Positions 55,380 through 64,000 of a DNA stretch of 64,000 bases are shown in pieces. The translations under genes were made by a program, and so were the position numbers. Position 1 is the first letter of the stretch. Every line of letters begins with the position of its first letter. The notes below the pieces were generated by a model. That model saw only the letters and a list, made by a program, of their open reading frames with translations, did no database searches and had not been told where the DNA came from. The stretch is from Phocoena phocoena. Taxonomy: Eukaryota > Chordata > Mammalia > Artiodactyla > Phocoenidae. Where the stretch lies: NCBI RefSeq assembly GCF_963924675.1, contig NC_089232.1, positions 35,297,312 through 35,361,311 on the forward strand. The letters are read 5' to 3'.

Positions 55380-56010
55380 CCTGCTCTCAAAGTATTACCT
55401 CTCTTTTATTCCTCATTAATGACAAAGGGTAAAAAGTACCTTTACAAGAGAGAAATCTGATGGACACCACCTGAACCAAGCAGTCAAACTTAGCATCACC
55501 AATAATGGGTAAATTGATGCATACCTCCTGATGACTTGCAGAGGGAAATCCCCGCCAAAAAATGTTTATCCAGAGTGCCTGATCACAAGGAAACAATCTG
55601 GCAAGTCCAGGTTGGAGCCATTCAACAGGACAACTGGTCTGGACTCTTTCAAAATGTCAATGTTGTGAAAGACAAACAAGAACAACAGGTGAGGAGACTG
55701 TACTAAATGAAAGAAAACCAAAGAGACATGACAACCAAATGCAAAACAATGCAACACTTGATCCTTGACTGGATTGGGGGGTGGAGTGGGGAGGACTTTA
55801 AAAGACATTCCTGGAACAATTGGAAAACTTTGGACTGTATTTCAGATAATACTATTTCACTAATGTTAGATTTTGTGGATGTGATATTGAGATTGAGTTG
55901 TATAGGAAAATGTCTTTTCCCTTAGGAAATGCGTGATGAAGTATCTGGGGTGAAGCACCAAGTTGTCTGCAATTTAATCTCCAAAGGTTCACCATGTATG
56001 TGTGTGTGTA
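55380..56010 (+). mobile_element. Old L1-like LINE 3' end (L1ME/HAL1 type)
   Basis: 'gaaatctgatggacaccacc', 'aacttagcatcaccaataat', 'catacctcctgatgacttgc', 'ggacaactggtctggactct', 'gacatgacaaccaaatgcaa', 'ggaacaattggaaaactttg' form one ordered old-LINE 3' region. Longer relative of the copy at 23870. Confidence 0.72.
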
Positions 56011-56019
56011 GATAGTGAA

Positions 56020-56517
56020 GGGGTTCAGAGCAAGTCTCCCCAAAATGTACCACTTCGGCATGTGAATTATTTTGAGTTAACTTGAAGCTCAATTAACTTG
56101 AGCTTCAAGTTAATCTGCCTAAAGGAAGCCCAAAAGACTCAGGAAGAACGTTTTACCTACCCCTTAACCACCTAAAAGAATTTAGTTAGGGGGCCTGGCT
56201 CTGAGAGAGAGCTATTACCAGAGATAACTTTCATCTGAATGACCTATCTGTTTGGCAGGGCGACCACCTAATTACCAAACATCTGCTCTTCTTATTGTCT
56301 TGTGACTTACCCTCACCTTTGAAGCCCCATTCCTTAGCTCAGGATGGCATATAAGCCTCACTGTCTCCCTTGCCCTTGGGTCTCAGATTCTTATGGGGGC
56401 CTCATATGTATGTAATTCAATTTGTTTTCCTCCAGTTAATCTTTCTTATGTTAATTTGATTATTAGACCAGCCAAAGCACCAAGAAGAGGAGAGGAAAAA
56501 TTTTTCCTCCCCAACAT
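56020..56517 (+). mobile_element. ERV-type LTR (family unnamed)
   Basis: Contains a TATA-like catataagcc at about 56348, then 'cttgggtctcagattcttat', 'cctccagttaatctttctta' and 'tttgattattagaccagcca', ending with ttttcctccccaaca. This series is known from old mammalian LTRs. No internal retroviral sequence adjoins it. The left boundary is uncertain and the usual aataaa is not visible. Confidence 0.5.
56077..56113. repeat. Perfect 16-bp inverted repeat (hairpin)
   Basis: Arm ttaacttgaagctcaa at 56077-56092, 5-bp loop ttaac, complementary arm ttgagcttcaagttaa at 56098-56113. Every base pairs. It lies in the left part of the LTR. Confidence 0.9.
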
Positions 56518-56520
56518 TGG

Positions 56521-56546
56521 ATGATAGATAGATAGATAGAGAGATA
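56521..56546. repeat. GATA microsatellite
   Basis: Consecutive gata units with one gaga, about 25 bp, directly after the LTR end. Confidence 0.85.
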
Positions 56547-57375
56547 GGTAAGGAATAGATAATCTCAAGCATGAAAAGAAAAGAGAAGGATAGAAAAAGA
56601 AAGCAAATGTTAACAACTGTTAATCTAGGTGAAGAATCTAGCAATTTCATTGCTTTTTCTTTCAACTTTAGGTTTTTAAAAATTCAGAATAGAAATTGGG
56701 AGAATAAAAATAAAGATGTTGGAATAGAAGATGTCTTCATGCCTCACCTTGCTTGCATTTGAAAAAATGCCGAGGTCTGAAGCAGATCATCCTTGAAGAT
56801 GTGGTCCTGTCTGAATCCCTGGGTCAGGTCAACTGTCCTCACTGCAAACCCACACTGAGTGTCTAGCATTTTTATTCGGCACCCTCAGGAGCTGACCATG
56901 GGGTGATGGCTCCCCTGCTCCTTCCTTGAGTCTGGGACATTATGATGACTGTTTGGAGCTGGCTTTGATAGACAAGAGGATATTCAGGCATTGCTGGGAA
57001 AGACCGCGAAGAGTGAGTCAGGAAAAGAAGATGAGGGGGCAGAGAGACGGGACGTTCGCAGCCAGGAAGCAACTCAGGGAATGTGTGGGAAATGTGGAGG
57101 AGGGGAGTCTGGGAAAGGGTAAAGGAGCAGGGGCTTATCTAAAAACGCTTTAATACAAACGCAACATCAGAAGGCTTATTTGGTCTTGTTTATTTACCTA
57201 CCACAGGTTCCCACTGTGAAGCAGGCAGGCACCACTTACCTGCATTTCCTCATCCTGCCAGTGAGCATAATTCCTTCCACATTCTTTCACCCAAGCCCTC
57301 CTTTCCTTGCAAACAGCTGGTCTTCTTCAAGTTAATGTGCCCAAAGGAAGGAACAAAAAACTTTAGAGCTGGAAT
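56547..57375. other. No recognised feature
   Basis: Unique-looking sequence. Short frames at 56571-57153 show no domain. Confidence 0.4.
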
Positions 57376-57545
57376 ATGTGTGGAGGCAGATTGTAGGAGG
57401 GCAAGGGTAAAAACAGGAAGACCACGTTGGAATCTTTTACAGTCACCCCAGTGACGGATAATGGTGGCCTGGACCAGACGGTTACAGAGGAGGTGGTCTG
57501 AGGCAGTCGAATTCTGGATGCGTTTGCAGGCAGAAGTCAAGAGTG
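57376..57545 (-). mobile_element. L2 fragment, antisense
   Basis: 'ggaggcagattgtaggaggg', 'gataatggtggcctggacca' and 'gaattctggatgcgtttgca' match the complement of L2. It underlies part of a spurious 158-codon minus-strand frame. Confidence 0.65.
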
Positions 57546-57934
57546 CTACTACATTGCTGCCTGGCCTACAAACATCACTGGCCCCTCTAATGTTCCTATA
57601 GCATTCCCCATCTCTGTGGTTTATATTCTTCTTTAACAGGAGGGCTTGGTTCTCAGAGCCACAAGGCAAGTTGGAGTGTGGACCGATGAAGGCAAATCCG
57701 TCCTTGATCCTGGAAATAGGATTCAAAGGGCATGACCTTCTGATAAAGATTGGTCAGCAACATCAGAGGAAGTCGGGTCCAGCTCAACGCTCTACATTTT
57801 CCAGGAAGCCTTACTTTGCAATGTGATGCCTACCTCCTATGAATCCAAAGGCAATCTCATCTATAGCAATAATATCCTAGCTGACAAGAGTATAGCACTT
57901 TACCCATGTTTTACACCATTTGGAGAGGTCTTTC
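57546..57934. other. No recognised feature
   Basis: Unique-looking sequence, no gene signal beyond the rejected minus-strand frame. Confidence 0.4.
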
Positions 57935-58160
57935 CTAATGCCTAGACTAGATTATAATCCCTGTTCTATTTTCCCCTGGTATCTTGTTCTTTCCCTATCA
58001 TAATTCTCACTATATTTTATTGTAGATTTTTGTTTAATTATCTGTCTTTCTCACTAGATTGCAAACCTTTATGAGGAAAAGACAATGTTATACCTCTGGT
58101 GCCTAACACAGCACCTCGTTCATGAAAGGAATTTAGTACATCCCTACAACTGAATGAATA
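57935..58160 (+). mobile_element. L2 3' end
   Basis: 'tttaattatctgtctttctc', 'actagattgcaaacctttat', 'ggtgcctaacacagcacctc' and a 3' 'caactgaatgaataa' form the L2 terminus. Confidence 0.78.
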
Positions 58161-58162
58161 AT

Positions 58163-58305
58163 CGGTCACCCTTTTAATTTTCCAAACAACTCTTCCAGGA
58201 TGGGTGTTATTGTCTCCACTTCATTGATGAGGGGAAGGATCTGTTGGGAGATCGTTGTAACAAAGCTAGTTAGTGGAAGAACTAACTGGTAGTGGTACCC
58301 AGGTC
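58163..58305 (-). mobile_element. MIR fragment, antisense
   Basis: 'attttccaaacaactcttcc', 'gttattgtctccacttcatt' and 'ggtacccaggtcccagctct' match the complement of MIR. Confidence 0.6.
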
Positions 58306-58339
58306 CCAGCTCTCTCCTTTATGCTCCACTTGGAACCTA

Positions 58340-58680
58340 GAAGAAACATCCATTCATTTAATCAGTCAACACACACTTTTTGATTATTCCCCACACATCA
58401 GGCTTTACTTAGGGAACATACACTCATTGGGGGACATACTAAAAGGAGTAAGATTTGTGTTCAGAGGCTGGAAACCAGAAGCAGGGAAATGAACATGCAA
58501 ATACATAATCGTATTATAGGGTAGTGAGAACCATGGGAGCTCGTAAGAGGAATGTCTAAATCTGCCTGGGTGAGGGAAGGCTTAAATGGGTCCATTTGAT
58601 CTGAGTTTTGAAAAAAAAAAAGTACTTTTCTAGGAACAGAGCAGGAAAGATTATTAAAGGACAAGGCTCATGGCTGGCAC
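58340..58680 (-). mobile_element. L2 fragment, antisense (left part)
   Basis: 'catccattcatttaatcagt', 'ggaaatgaacatgcaaatac', 'gggtgagggaaggcttaaat' and 'ttttctaggaacagagcagg' follow the complement of L2 in order. Confidence 0.65.
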
Positions 58681-59270
58681 CTCCAAAGCTGAGTAACCTC
58701 GTTTCCAGCTCTGTTACTGACTCTCACGTCCCACCCAAGTCCCAGAAGCTGGCTTCAGGAAATGGAGGAATCGGTCCCAGGACCAGAGGCTTGCTTACCT
58801 CAAAAACAGTCAACGCAACAGGAGACCCACAGTGCGGAGCCAGGTTGCGTTATACACATCCCTAGAGCTCACCTACTTGGGCCACCATATACAGATCAAA
58901 ATATCATCTATATGAATGGCATTCATTGGATTCAGGCAATGCTCAACTCTCACCATCGCACATGTGGCTCCCACATCTCATTTCAATCAATATATAAAAT
59001 CTATTTTTGCTAGAGATAAGAGAACGATGTAGGTCATCTGACATGGAATAAAGTGAGGTACAACTTGCTGCGAGTAATCGAGCATTGGAGCAAGGGAAGA
59101 CCACTGGTTTATTGGAACCGAGGAAAAGTTGCCTCCAAGAATATAACAAACCAGCCAGGGCAGTCAACAGTCCTTCTGAGATGTGGTGCTGGAGGGCAGC
59201 CAAGAGAGGAAAGTTAATCTGTGAGCATTGTCATACTGTACTAGGAATTGGGGAGGGGGGGGACGCTATT
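58681..59270. other. Unassigned sequence between two L2 blocks
   Basis: No repeat recognised. It separates L2 parts that would otherwise be collinear, so it may be an old insertion or diverged L2. Short frames show no domain. Confidence 0.4.
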
Positions 59271-59638
59271 ACCATAAGCAGTTAATTGACAGGAATTTTT
59301 AAAATAGGAAAGCACAGTGATCATATTTACATTTTAGGAAATAACAGACAGCAGTATGTTAGGGGAGCAAAGGACAGAGGCAGTGAGATTGTTTAGATTA
59401 ATGAAGAAATACCAGTGAGAGATGATGAGACGTCTATCCAGGTAATGAGAATTAAGAGGAGGAAATGGATTCAGAAGCTATTTAGGAAATAGAGTCATCA
59501 AGACCTGATGACTAATTGCATGTCAGGGGTGAGAAAATAGGAGGAGAGGATGACTCCTAAGTTTCTGACTTGGGAAAGTATTTGGATGGTGGCTGGAAGA
59601 AGAGAAAGAGAGAGAGGCATAGAGAAAGAGAATCCTTG

Positions 59639-59669
<31 letters not shown>

Positions 59670-59900
59670 CTGAAAACAGAATTCAGATTTCTAACTGTTG
59701 AAGTGACTGTGGACCATAGGCATAGGTTTCCAGTAGGTAGTTGGATATGTGGTCTGCAGTTTAGGAGAAAATACCTAGCAATTAGAAAATAGTAACTTGA
59801 GAGTGATCAGAGTTTAAATGGTAAGTAGGAGTGGATGAGGTAACCCAAGGAGACCACAGAGAGAGAGAAGGCTGAGGACCCAAACTTAGCGAACATCAAC
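59271..59900 (-). mobile_element. L2 fragment, antisense (right part)
   Basis: 'aatgaagaaataccagtgag', 'gatgactcctaagtttctga', 'cttgggaaagtatttggatg' and 'ccagtaggtagttggatatg' are complement L2 phrases in the expected order. A TG microsatellite has expanded inside. Confidence 0.72.
59636..59669. repeat. TG dinucleotide microsatellite
   Basis: About 16 tg units with one tgcg variant near the left end. It makes a Cys-Val run in the spurious frame 59550-59792. Confidence 0.95.
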
Positions 59901-59944
59901 ATTTATGGGGCAGTTAGAAGCAATTGCCCATGAAAAAGGCTGCT

Positions 59945-60305
59945 TTAAACTTTAAACACCACTGGGAGCCTTAGACGTTCTAGTTGGAATTGCATTTGGC
60001 TGCACGTAATAGAAACCTGACTTTCTCATCTAGAAGGCAGTCCAGGCAGGGCTTAATGAAGCCATCAAGACTCACGCTCCTTCCAGATCCTTTTGTCCTC
60101 ATGGTCCTAAAATGGCTGCTCCACCTCAGGCATTAAGCCTGTGTTCCAAGCAGAAAGAAGGGGAAGGGCAAAGGGCAAGGGTCATTTGCCAAGCCTCCCC
60201 CTTTTTCTCAGAAAGATAATTGTTTTCTGAAAAGCCTCACCCATTAGGCTAAAAACTACAACTCATTGGCCAGGATTGGGGATACGAATATCTCACCCCA
60301 TGGGT
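59945..60305. mobile_element. Old interspersed repeat (LINE-type 3' end, unnamed)
   Basis: 'tgcatttggctgcacgtaat', 'tcctcatggtcctaaaatgg', 'ctgctccacctcaggcatta' and 'actcattggccaggattggg' belong to the same repeat as 7460 and 26520, here best preserved. Confidence 0.5.
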
Positions 60306-60329
60306 GCCTGGGGGAGATGAGGTGTTTTT

Positions 60330-61281
60330 GTTTTTTTAACTTTTTGTTTGGAAATAATTTCAAACTGATAGAAAATTTGCAAAAATAGTACAAAGGACTC
60401 CTGTATACCCTTCACCCCAAATTTCCAAATATTAACGTTCACCACATTTACTTTATCATTTTCTCTGCCTCATGCATATTTACTCCTACATACTTCAGGA
60501 TATGCTTCCTTAAAGTAAGGGTCTTCTCTCACATAACCATAATACAATGATCGAAATCAGAATATTAAGATTGATACAATGCTATTATTTAATCTACAAC
60601 TTTTGCCAATAGTCCCCCTTGTGTGCTTTATCACAAAGAAAAATATATTTTCTAGTCCAGGAACCAACCCACAACCACACATCGCATTTTGTTGTCATGT
60701 TGCTTTAGTTTACTTTAAACTAGAAAGTTCCTAAAACTCTCTTTATCTTTCATGTCATTGACATTTTTGAAGACCGCAGGCCAGTTACTTGTACAACATC
60801 CCTTATTTGGGTCTGTCTGATGTTTTTTCATGATTCTGGTTACATATTTGTGACCAGAATCCTACAGAAGTGACGTGGTGTCCTTCTCGGGGCATCATAT
60901 CAGGGGGCACATAATCTTGATATTAACCGTGATCACTTGGTTAAGGTGGTATTGGCCAGATTTCCCTACTACAAAGTTACTATTTTCCCCTTTGAAACTA
61001 AATTAGTAAGAATGAGGGGGAGAGGCTTGGCAACTATATCACCGTCATGTTTCTCATCAAAATTTCACCTGTTAATTTTAGCATTCACTGATGCTCTTAC
61101 CTGAAAGAATAATAAGGTGATTGCAAAATAGTGATTTTCTAATTCTGTCATCCATTCTATAGTTTATTATTTTTCGTTTTATCCTATAGAAGAACTTTTC
61201 TTCTTCCTCCATCTATTTTTCAGTCTGAACTCATGGATTCCCAGTCTATTCAATGAGTTAAAATCAACAACCCTCTTTACA
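60330..61281. mobile_element. Old L1-derived segment, cut by a SINE
   Basis: 'agaaaatttgcaaaaatagt', 'acttcaggatatgcttcctt', 'tacaacatcccttatttggg' and 'gtggtgtccttctcggggca' are phrases of an old L1 segment common in mammals. Strand and subfamily unsettled. Confidence 0.5.
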
Positions 61282-61498
61282 TATTTTTTTTTTTTTTTTT
61301 TTTTTTGCTGTACGCGGGCCTCTCACTGTTGTGGCCTCTCCCGTTGCGGAGCACAGGCTCCGGACGCGCAGGCTCAGCGGCCGTGGCTCACGGGCCTAGC
61401 CACTCCGCAGCATGTGGGATCTTCCTGGACTGGGGCACGAACCCGTGTCCCCTGCAACGGCAGGCGGACTCTCAACCACTGTGCCACCAGGGAAGCCC
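61282..61498 (-). mobile_element. CHR-type SINE (young, short form), antisense
   Basis: Poly-T of about 24, then ctgtacgcgggcctctcact and the complement of the body. No matching target-site duplication could be paired between acatatttt on the left and caagaggatt on the right. Confidence 0.93.
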
Positions 61499-61872
61499 CA
61501 AGAGGATTGTTTTTAAAAGGGCACATTAACACCTTGATAAAATCAGGCTTCTGTTTGTAAAGAGCAAGAGGAGAGATGGAGATTGTGTGGGCAACCAGTT
61601 GTGTCTACCACACCTAGCCCCTCACCATCCAAGAGCTGGTGGATTGAATCCAGGCGGCCAACCTGGATTCTAACAAAACAACTTTGTTCTAACAAAACAA
61701 CTTTGTGCCCACATTCCAAAAAAGAGCCTCGAGGCCATGTAATTCCATCCATGCATTTCCTCACTGTCATCCTTTACCACCATCCAAAATGAGTACTCCT
61801 AGGGCCGGGGCCCTGTGTTGCACAACTCCAGGGTTGCCATACATATTGTAGACCATGAATGACCTACCAGAG
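61499..61872. other. Unassigned sequence with a 19-bp tandem duplication
   Basis: ttctaacaaaacaactttg occurs twice head to tail at 61668-61686 and 61687-61705. No gene signal. Confidence 0.5.
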
Positions 61873-62150
61873 CAGGGGCCGGCAAAGTTTTTCTGTAAAG
61901 GGCCAGATAGTAAATATTTTCAGCTTGTGTGTGTCGTTCAGTCTTTGCTGCAACTACCCAACTCTGCCACTGAAGTGTGAAGGCAGCCACAGACAATAGG
62001 TAAATGAATCGGCATGGCTGTGATCCAATAAAACTTTGTTTATAAATACTGACATTGAATTTCATATCAGTTTCATGCATTATTGGTAAGTGCAATTTTT
62101 AAAATGTAGAAACCAGTTTTAGCTCGTGGGCTTTACAAAAATAGGCAGCT
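61873..62150. mobile_element. hAT-Charlie-type DNA transposon remnant
   Basis: 'caggggccggcaaagttttt', 'gtaaagggccagatagtaaa', 'ggctgtgatccaataaaact' and the terminal 'gctcgtgggctttac' follow a common short mammalian hAT element. An inner part near 62045-62110 is extra or diverged. Confidence 0.65.
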
Positions 62151-62634
62151 GGTTAGATATGATCATAGTTGCCCTCTCCCTGCCCTGCTCAGCCCAGAGT
62201 TGTCATATGCAGTGGCCCTGCCTCCAGCTGGGTCTCTTCTCCCTTACCCTAATCTCCAATATGCCATCCCGCTCTGGGCTTTCTTTCCACCTTTTGCCCT
62301 CTCCTTTCTCAGGCCTTTTCCTCTATGCCCCAGAACCTCAATTCAATTGTAAATAAACTTCTTTTCACCTTTAACCTTTTAGCTCCTTCCTTGACTTAAC
62401 AGCAAAGAGAATGTATTCCCTAAGGAACTTTCTTCCTTTGTTGAATTCTAGAAAGGCTACTACTCATTTTCCCACGCCCATGGGCATGGGAAGTGGTGTT
62501 GGCACTCTCCATATTCCTCAATCCGACTTCTAAACCTTTATTCTTCCACCCTCTGGCAAAAACCCCTCCTCCTTTGAAGCTCTTATCATCTGACTCTTTG
62601 AACAATAGCTAACACACAGAGTGAGATCCTCACA
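62151..62634. other. No recognised feature
   Basis: Unique-looking sequence with a small palindrome cacgcccatgggcatgg near 62473. No gene signal. Confidence 0.4.
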
Positions 62635-62735
62635 ACCTCTAGGAGATAGGTACCATTATTATCCCCTAAAGTCACACAGCAGGGCCAGGATTCTAATCCC
62701 AGCAGGCAGTGCTCACTACCAAGATGTTACATTGT
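62635..62735 (-). mobile_element. MIR fragment, antisense
   Basis: 'ggagataggtaccattatta', 'agtcacacagcagggccagg' and 'attctaatcccagcaggcag' match the complement of MIR. Confidence 0.68.
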
Positions 62736-62890
62736 CTTTTTTCTATGATCATGTACCATGTGGATAACCAACCTGCATCCTCGCCTCACTATCCATTATC
62801 AGTTTGGCACATGGGCAGAAATAGATGCATACAACTTGAGTCATTTGAAGAGGATTTAATAGAGGAACTATTTATAAAAGTGTAGGTCAG

Positions 62891-63089
62891 GGCTTCCCTG
62901 GTGGCCCAGTGGTTGAGAGTCCACCTGCCGATGCAGGGGACACGGGTTTGTGTCCCGGTCCGGGAAGATCCCACGTGCCGCGGAGCGGCTGGGCTCGTGA
63001 GCCATGGCCACTGAGCCTGCGTGTCCGGAGCCTGTGCTCCGCAACGGGAGAGGCCACAACAGTGAGAGGCCCGTGTACTGCAAAAAAAA
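62891..63089 (+). mobile_element. CHR-type SINE (young, short form)
   Basis: Full body (gtggcccagtggttgagagt head variant) and A tail. Perfect 15-bp target-site duplication aaaagtgtaggtcag at 62876-62890 and 63090-63104. Confidence 0.96.
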
Positions 63090-63104
63090 AAAAGTGTAGG
63101 TCAG

Positions 63105-63419
63105 TCTTCCTCAACGTTTTTTTCATTATCATCCACCCTAAAGAGAAAAATTAAATCAATTTACTAATAACTTTACTAATTAAATTAACTTAATTAATAA
63201 AACATCCAGTTCACCCCAACCCAATCCATTCTTCCGACTACAGAGGAAGTCTTCTTTCTAACTGGACTCTGTGGGTGTCTCTGGGACAGGGAACTGAAAG
63301 GCTGGAGATGGGCAAGAGGAAGACCTTTTCCGCTTTTGTTTGCTGTACAAGATTCATGTATCATCTAATTTTAAAATAAAATGTAATTTAAAAAATGGAT
63401 CTAAAATGCAAATATGGTC
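63105..63419. other. No recognised feature
   Basis: AT-rich sequence with ttaattaa-type repeats near 63170-63200. No gene signal. Confidence 0.4.
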
Positions 63420-63790
63420 ATTCTTTCTCAGGCTCAAAACACTTCTGTAGCCCATCTGCCTCCAAGTTAAAATCCAAATTCATTCACACAAGGGCCCTCA
63501 GCATACTTCTTTAGCCACATCTGCACCACTTTCCACCTAAACCCTGTGTCCAGACATGTGAGTTACTGAAAAGTAAATGCATTCCCTAAGCGAATTTCTT
63601 CCTTGGCTGTCAGTTTGTTCATAATGCCATTTTGTATCAGGCATTTTTGTGTACTTGCAGTTTCTACATCCTAGCATGCAAAGCCTCTCCATTCCCTCTT
63701 CACTTCTTCCTGGTGAATTCTTCTTCACTCTTCAAGGTCCAGCTAACATAACTTCTCTGCTCTCCCGTGGGAATAGCTGCCGACCTTCTC
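63420..63790 (+). mobile_element. L2 LINE fragment
   Basis: 'cctccaagttaaaatccaaa', 'acacaagggccctcagcata' and 'cttcaaggtccagctaacat' follow the L2 3' region in order. Confidence 0.6.
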
Positions 63791-63811
63791 CTCCATGCCA
63801 CGGCTCTGCAG

Positions 63812-64000
63812 CTGGTGATTAAGAGCACAGGCTCTGACGTCAGACTTGTGTGGGTTCAGATCCTGGATTTGTCACATACCAGTTGGTGACTTTGGGCAAG
63901 TTATTTAACCTCAGTGCTTCAGTGTCCTTATTTGTAAAATGGAGATTAAAATATGTAGTTCCTCTCTTAGAAGGAGAGTATTCATTCACCAAATATTTCC
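63812..64000 (+). mobile_element. MIR SINE, runs to or near the window end
   Basis: 'gattaagagcacaggctctg', 'gggttcagatcctggatttg', 'gtgactttgggcaagttatt', 'cttatttgtaaaatggagat'. Well preserved, 3' end beyond or near the window edge. Confidence 0.85.

Noticed and set aside
57250..57726. 158-codon open frame on the minus strand
   Set aside because: Overlaps an antisense L2 fragment and shows no recognisable domain or conserved motif.
1..64000. Ruminant or pig origin
   Set aside because: CHR SINEs are frequent, but no Bov-tA, BovB or PRE-1 sequence was seen in 64 kb, which is very unlikely for those groups.

Overview
The window is nuclear DNA from a whale or dolphin. The best evidence is the SINE content. 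Thirteen short, young tRNA-derived SINEs share the head ggcttccctggtggcgcag and a shortened body ending in a-rich tails. Five longer, older copies carry the repeated 'cacaactactgag' modules, and three belong to a still older short type. This is the CHR SINE group of Cetacea, hippos and ruminants. No ruminant Bov-tA/BovB, pig PRE-1 or primate Alu sequence was seen, so Cetacea fits best. A toothed whale is likely but not proven. Family names are assigned from memory of repeat consensus sequences; no database was searched.

No known protein-coding gene or RNA gene can be recognised. The window reads as intergenic or long-intron DNA. Most of the longer open reading frames come from SINEs, L2/MIR fragments, purine tracts or chance. 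Two stretches on the + strand do look like internal exons: 1592-1789 (198 bp) and 38496-38606 (111 bp). Each has a polypyrimidine tract, an AG acceptor, a GT donor, a length divisible by three and one open frame. I recognise neither peptide, and their intron phases differ, so they need not belong to one gene.

Layout. 1-10 kb: a CHR SINE, L2, exon candidate 1, MIR, MER20 and purine microsatellites. 10-18 kb: CHR SINEs, a short L1 tail, L2, MIR and an old MaLR-like LTR. 18.9-22.4 kb: one degenerate L1 holding three later insertions. 22-31 kb: MER20, old L1 3' ends, MIR/L2, three CHR-group SINEs in the 24-26 kb part and a long L1 3' end. 31-39 kb: a MER2/Tigger element, MIR, L2, CHR SINEs, L1 3' ends and exon candidate 2. 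39.5-50 kb: an ERV-type LTR split by a full-length CHR SINE, then a nest of SINE, Tigger and L1 at 45.6-47.1 kb. 50-64 kb: L2, MER5A-like, MLT1-like and other DNA-transposon remnants, a second LTR containing a perfect hairpin, further L2, and five more young CHR SINEs.

The window's history is best described as layers of insertion. MIR, L2 and hAT/Tigger elements are oldest, then old L1, MaLR and LTR elements, then full-length CHR SINEs, and last the short CHR SINEs, several of which keep perfect target-site duplications. I found no convincing undescribed biological system. The most useful leads are the two exon candidates and the antisense coding capacity of the CHR SINE.
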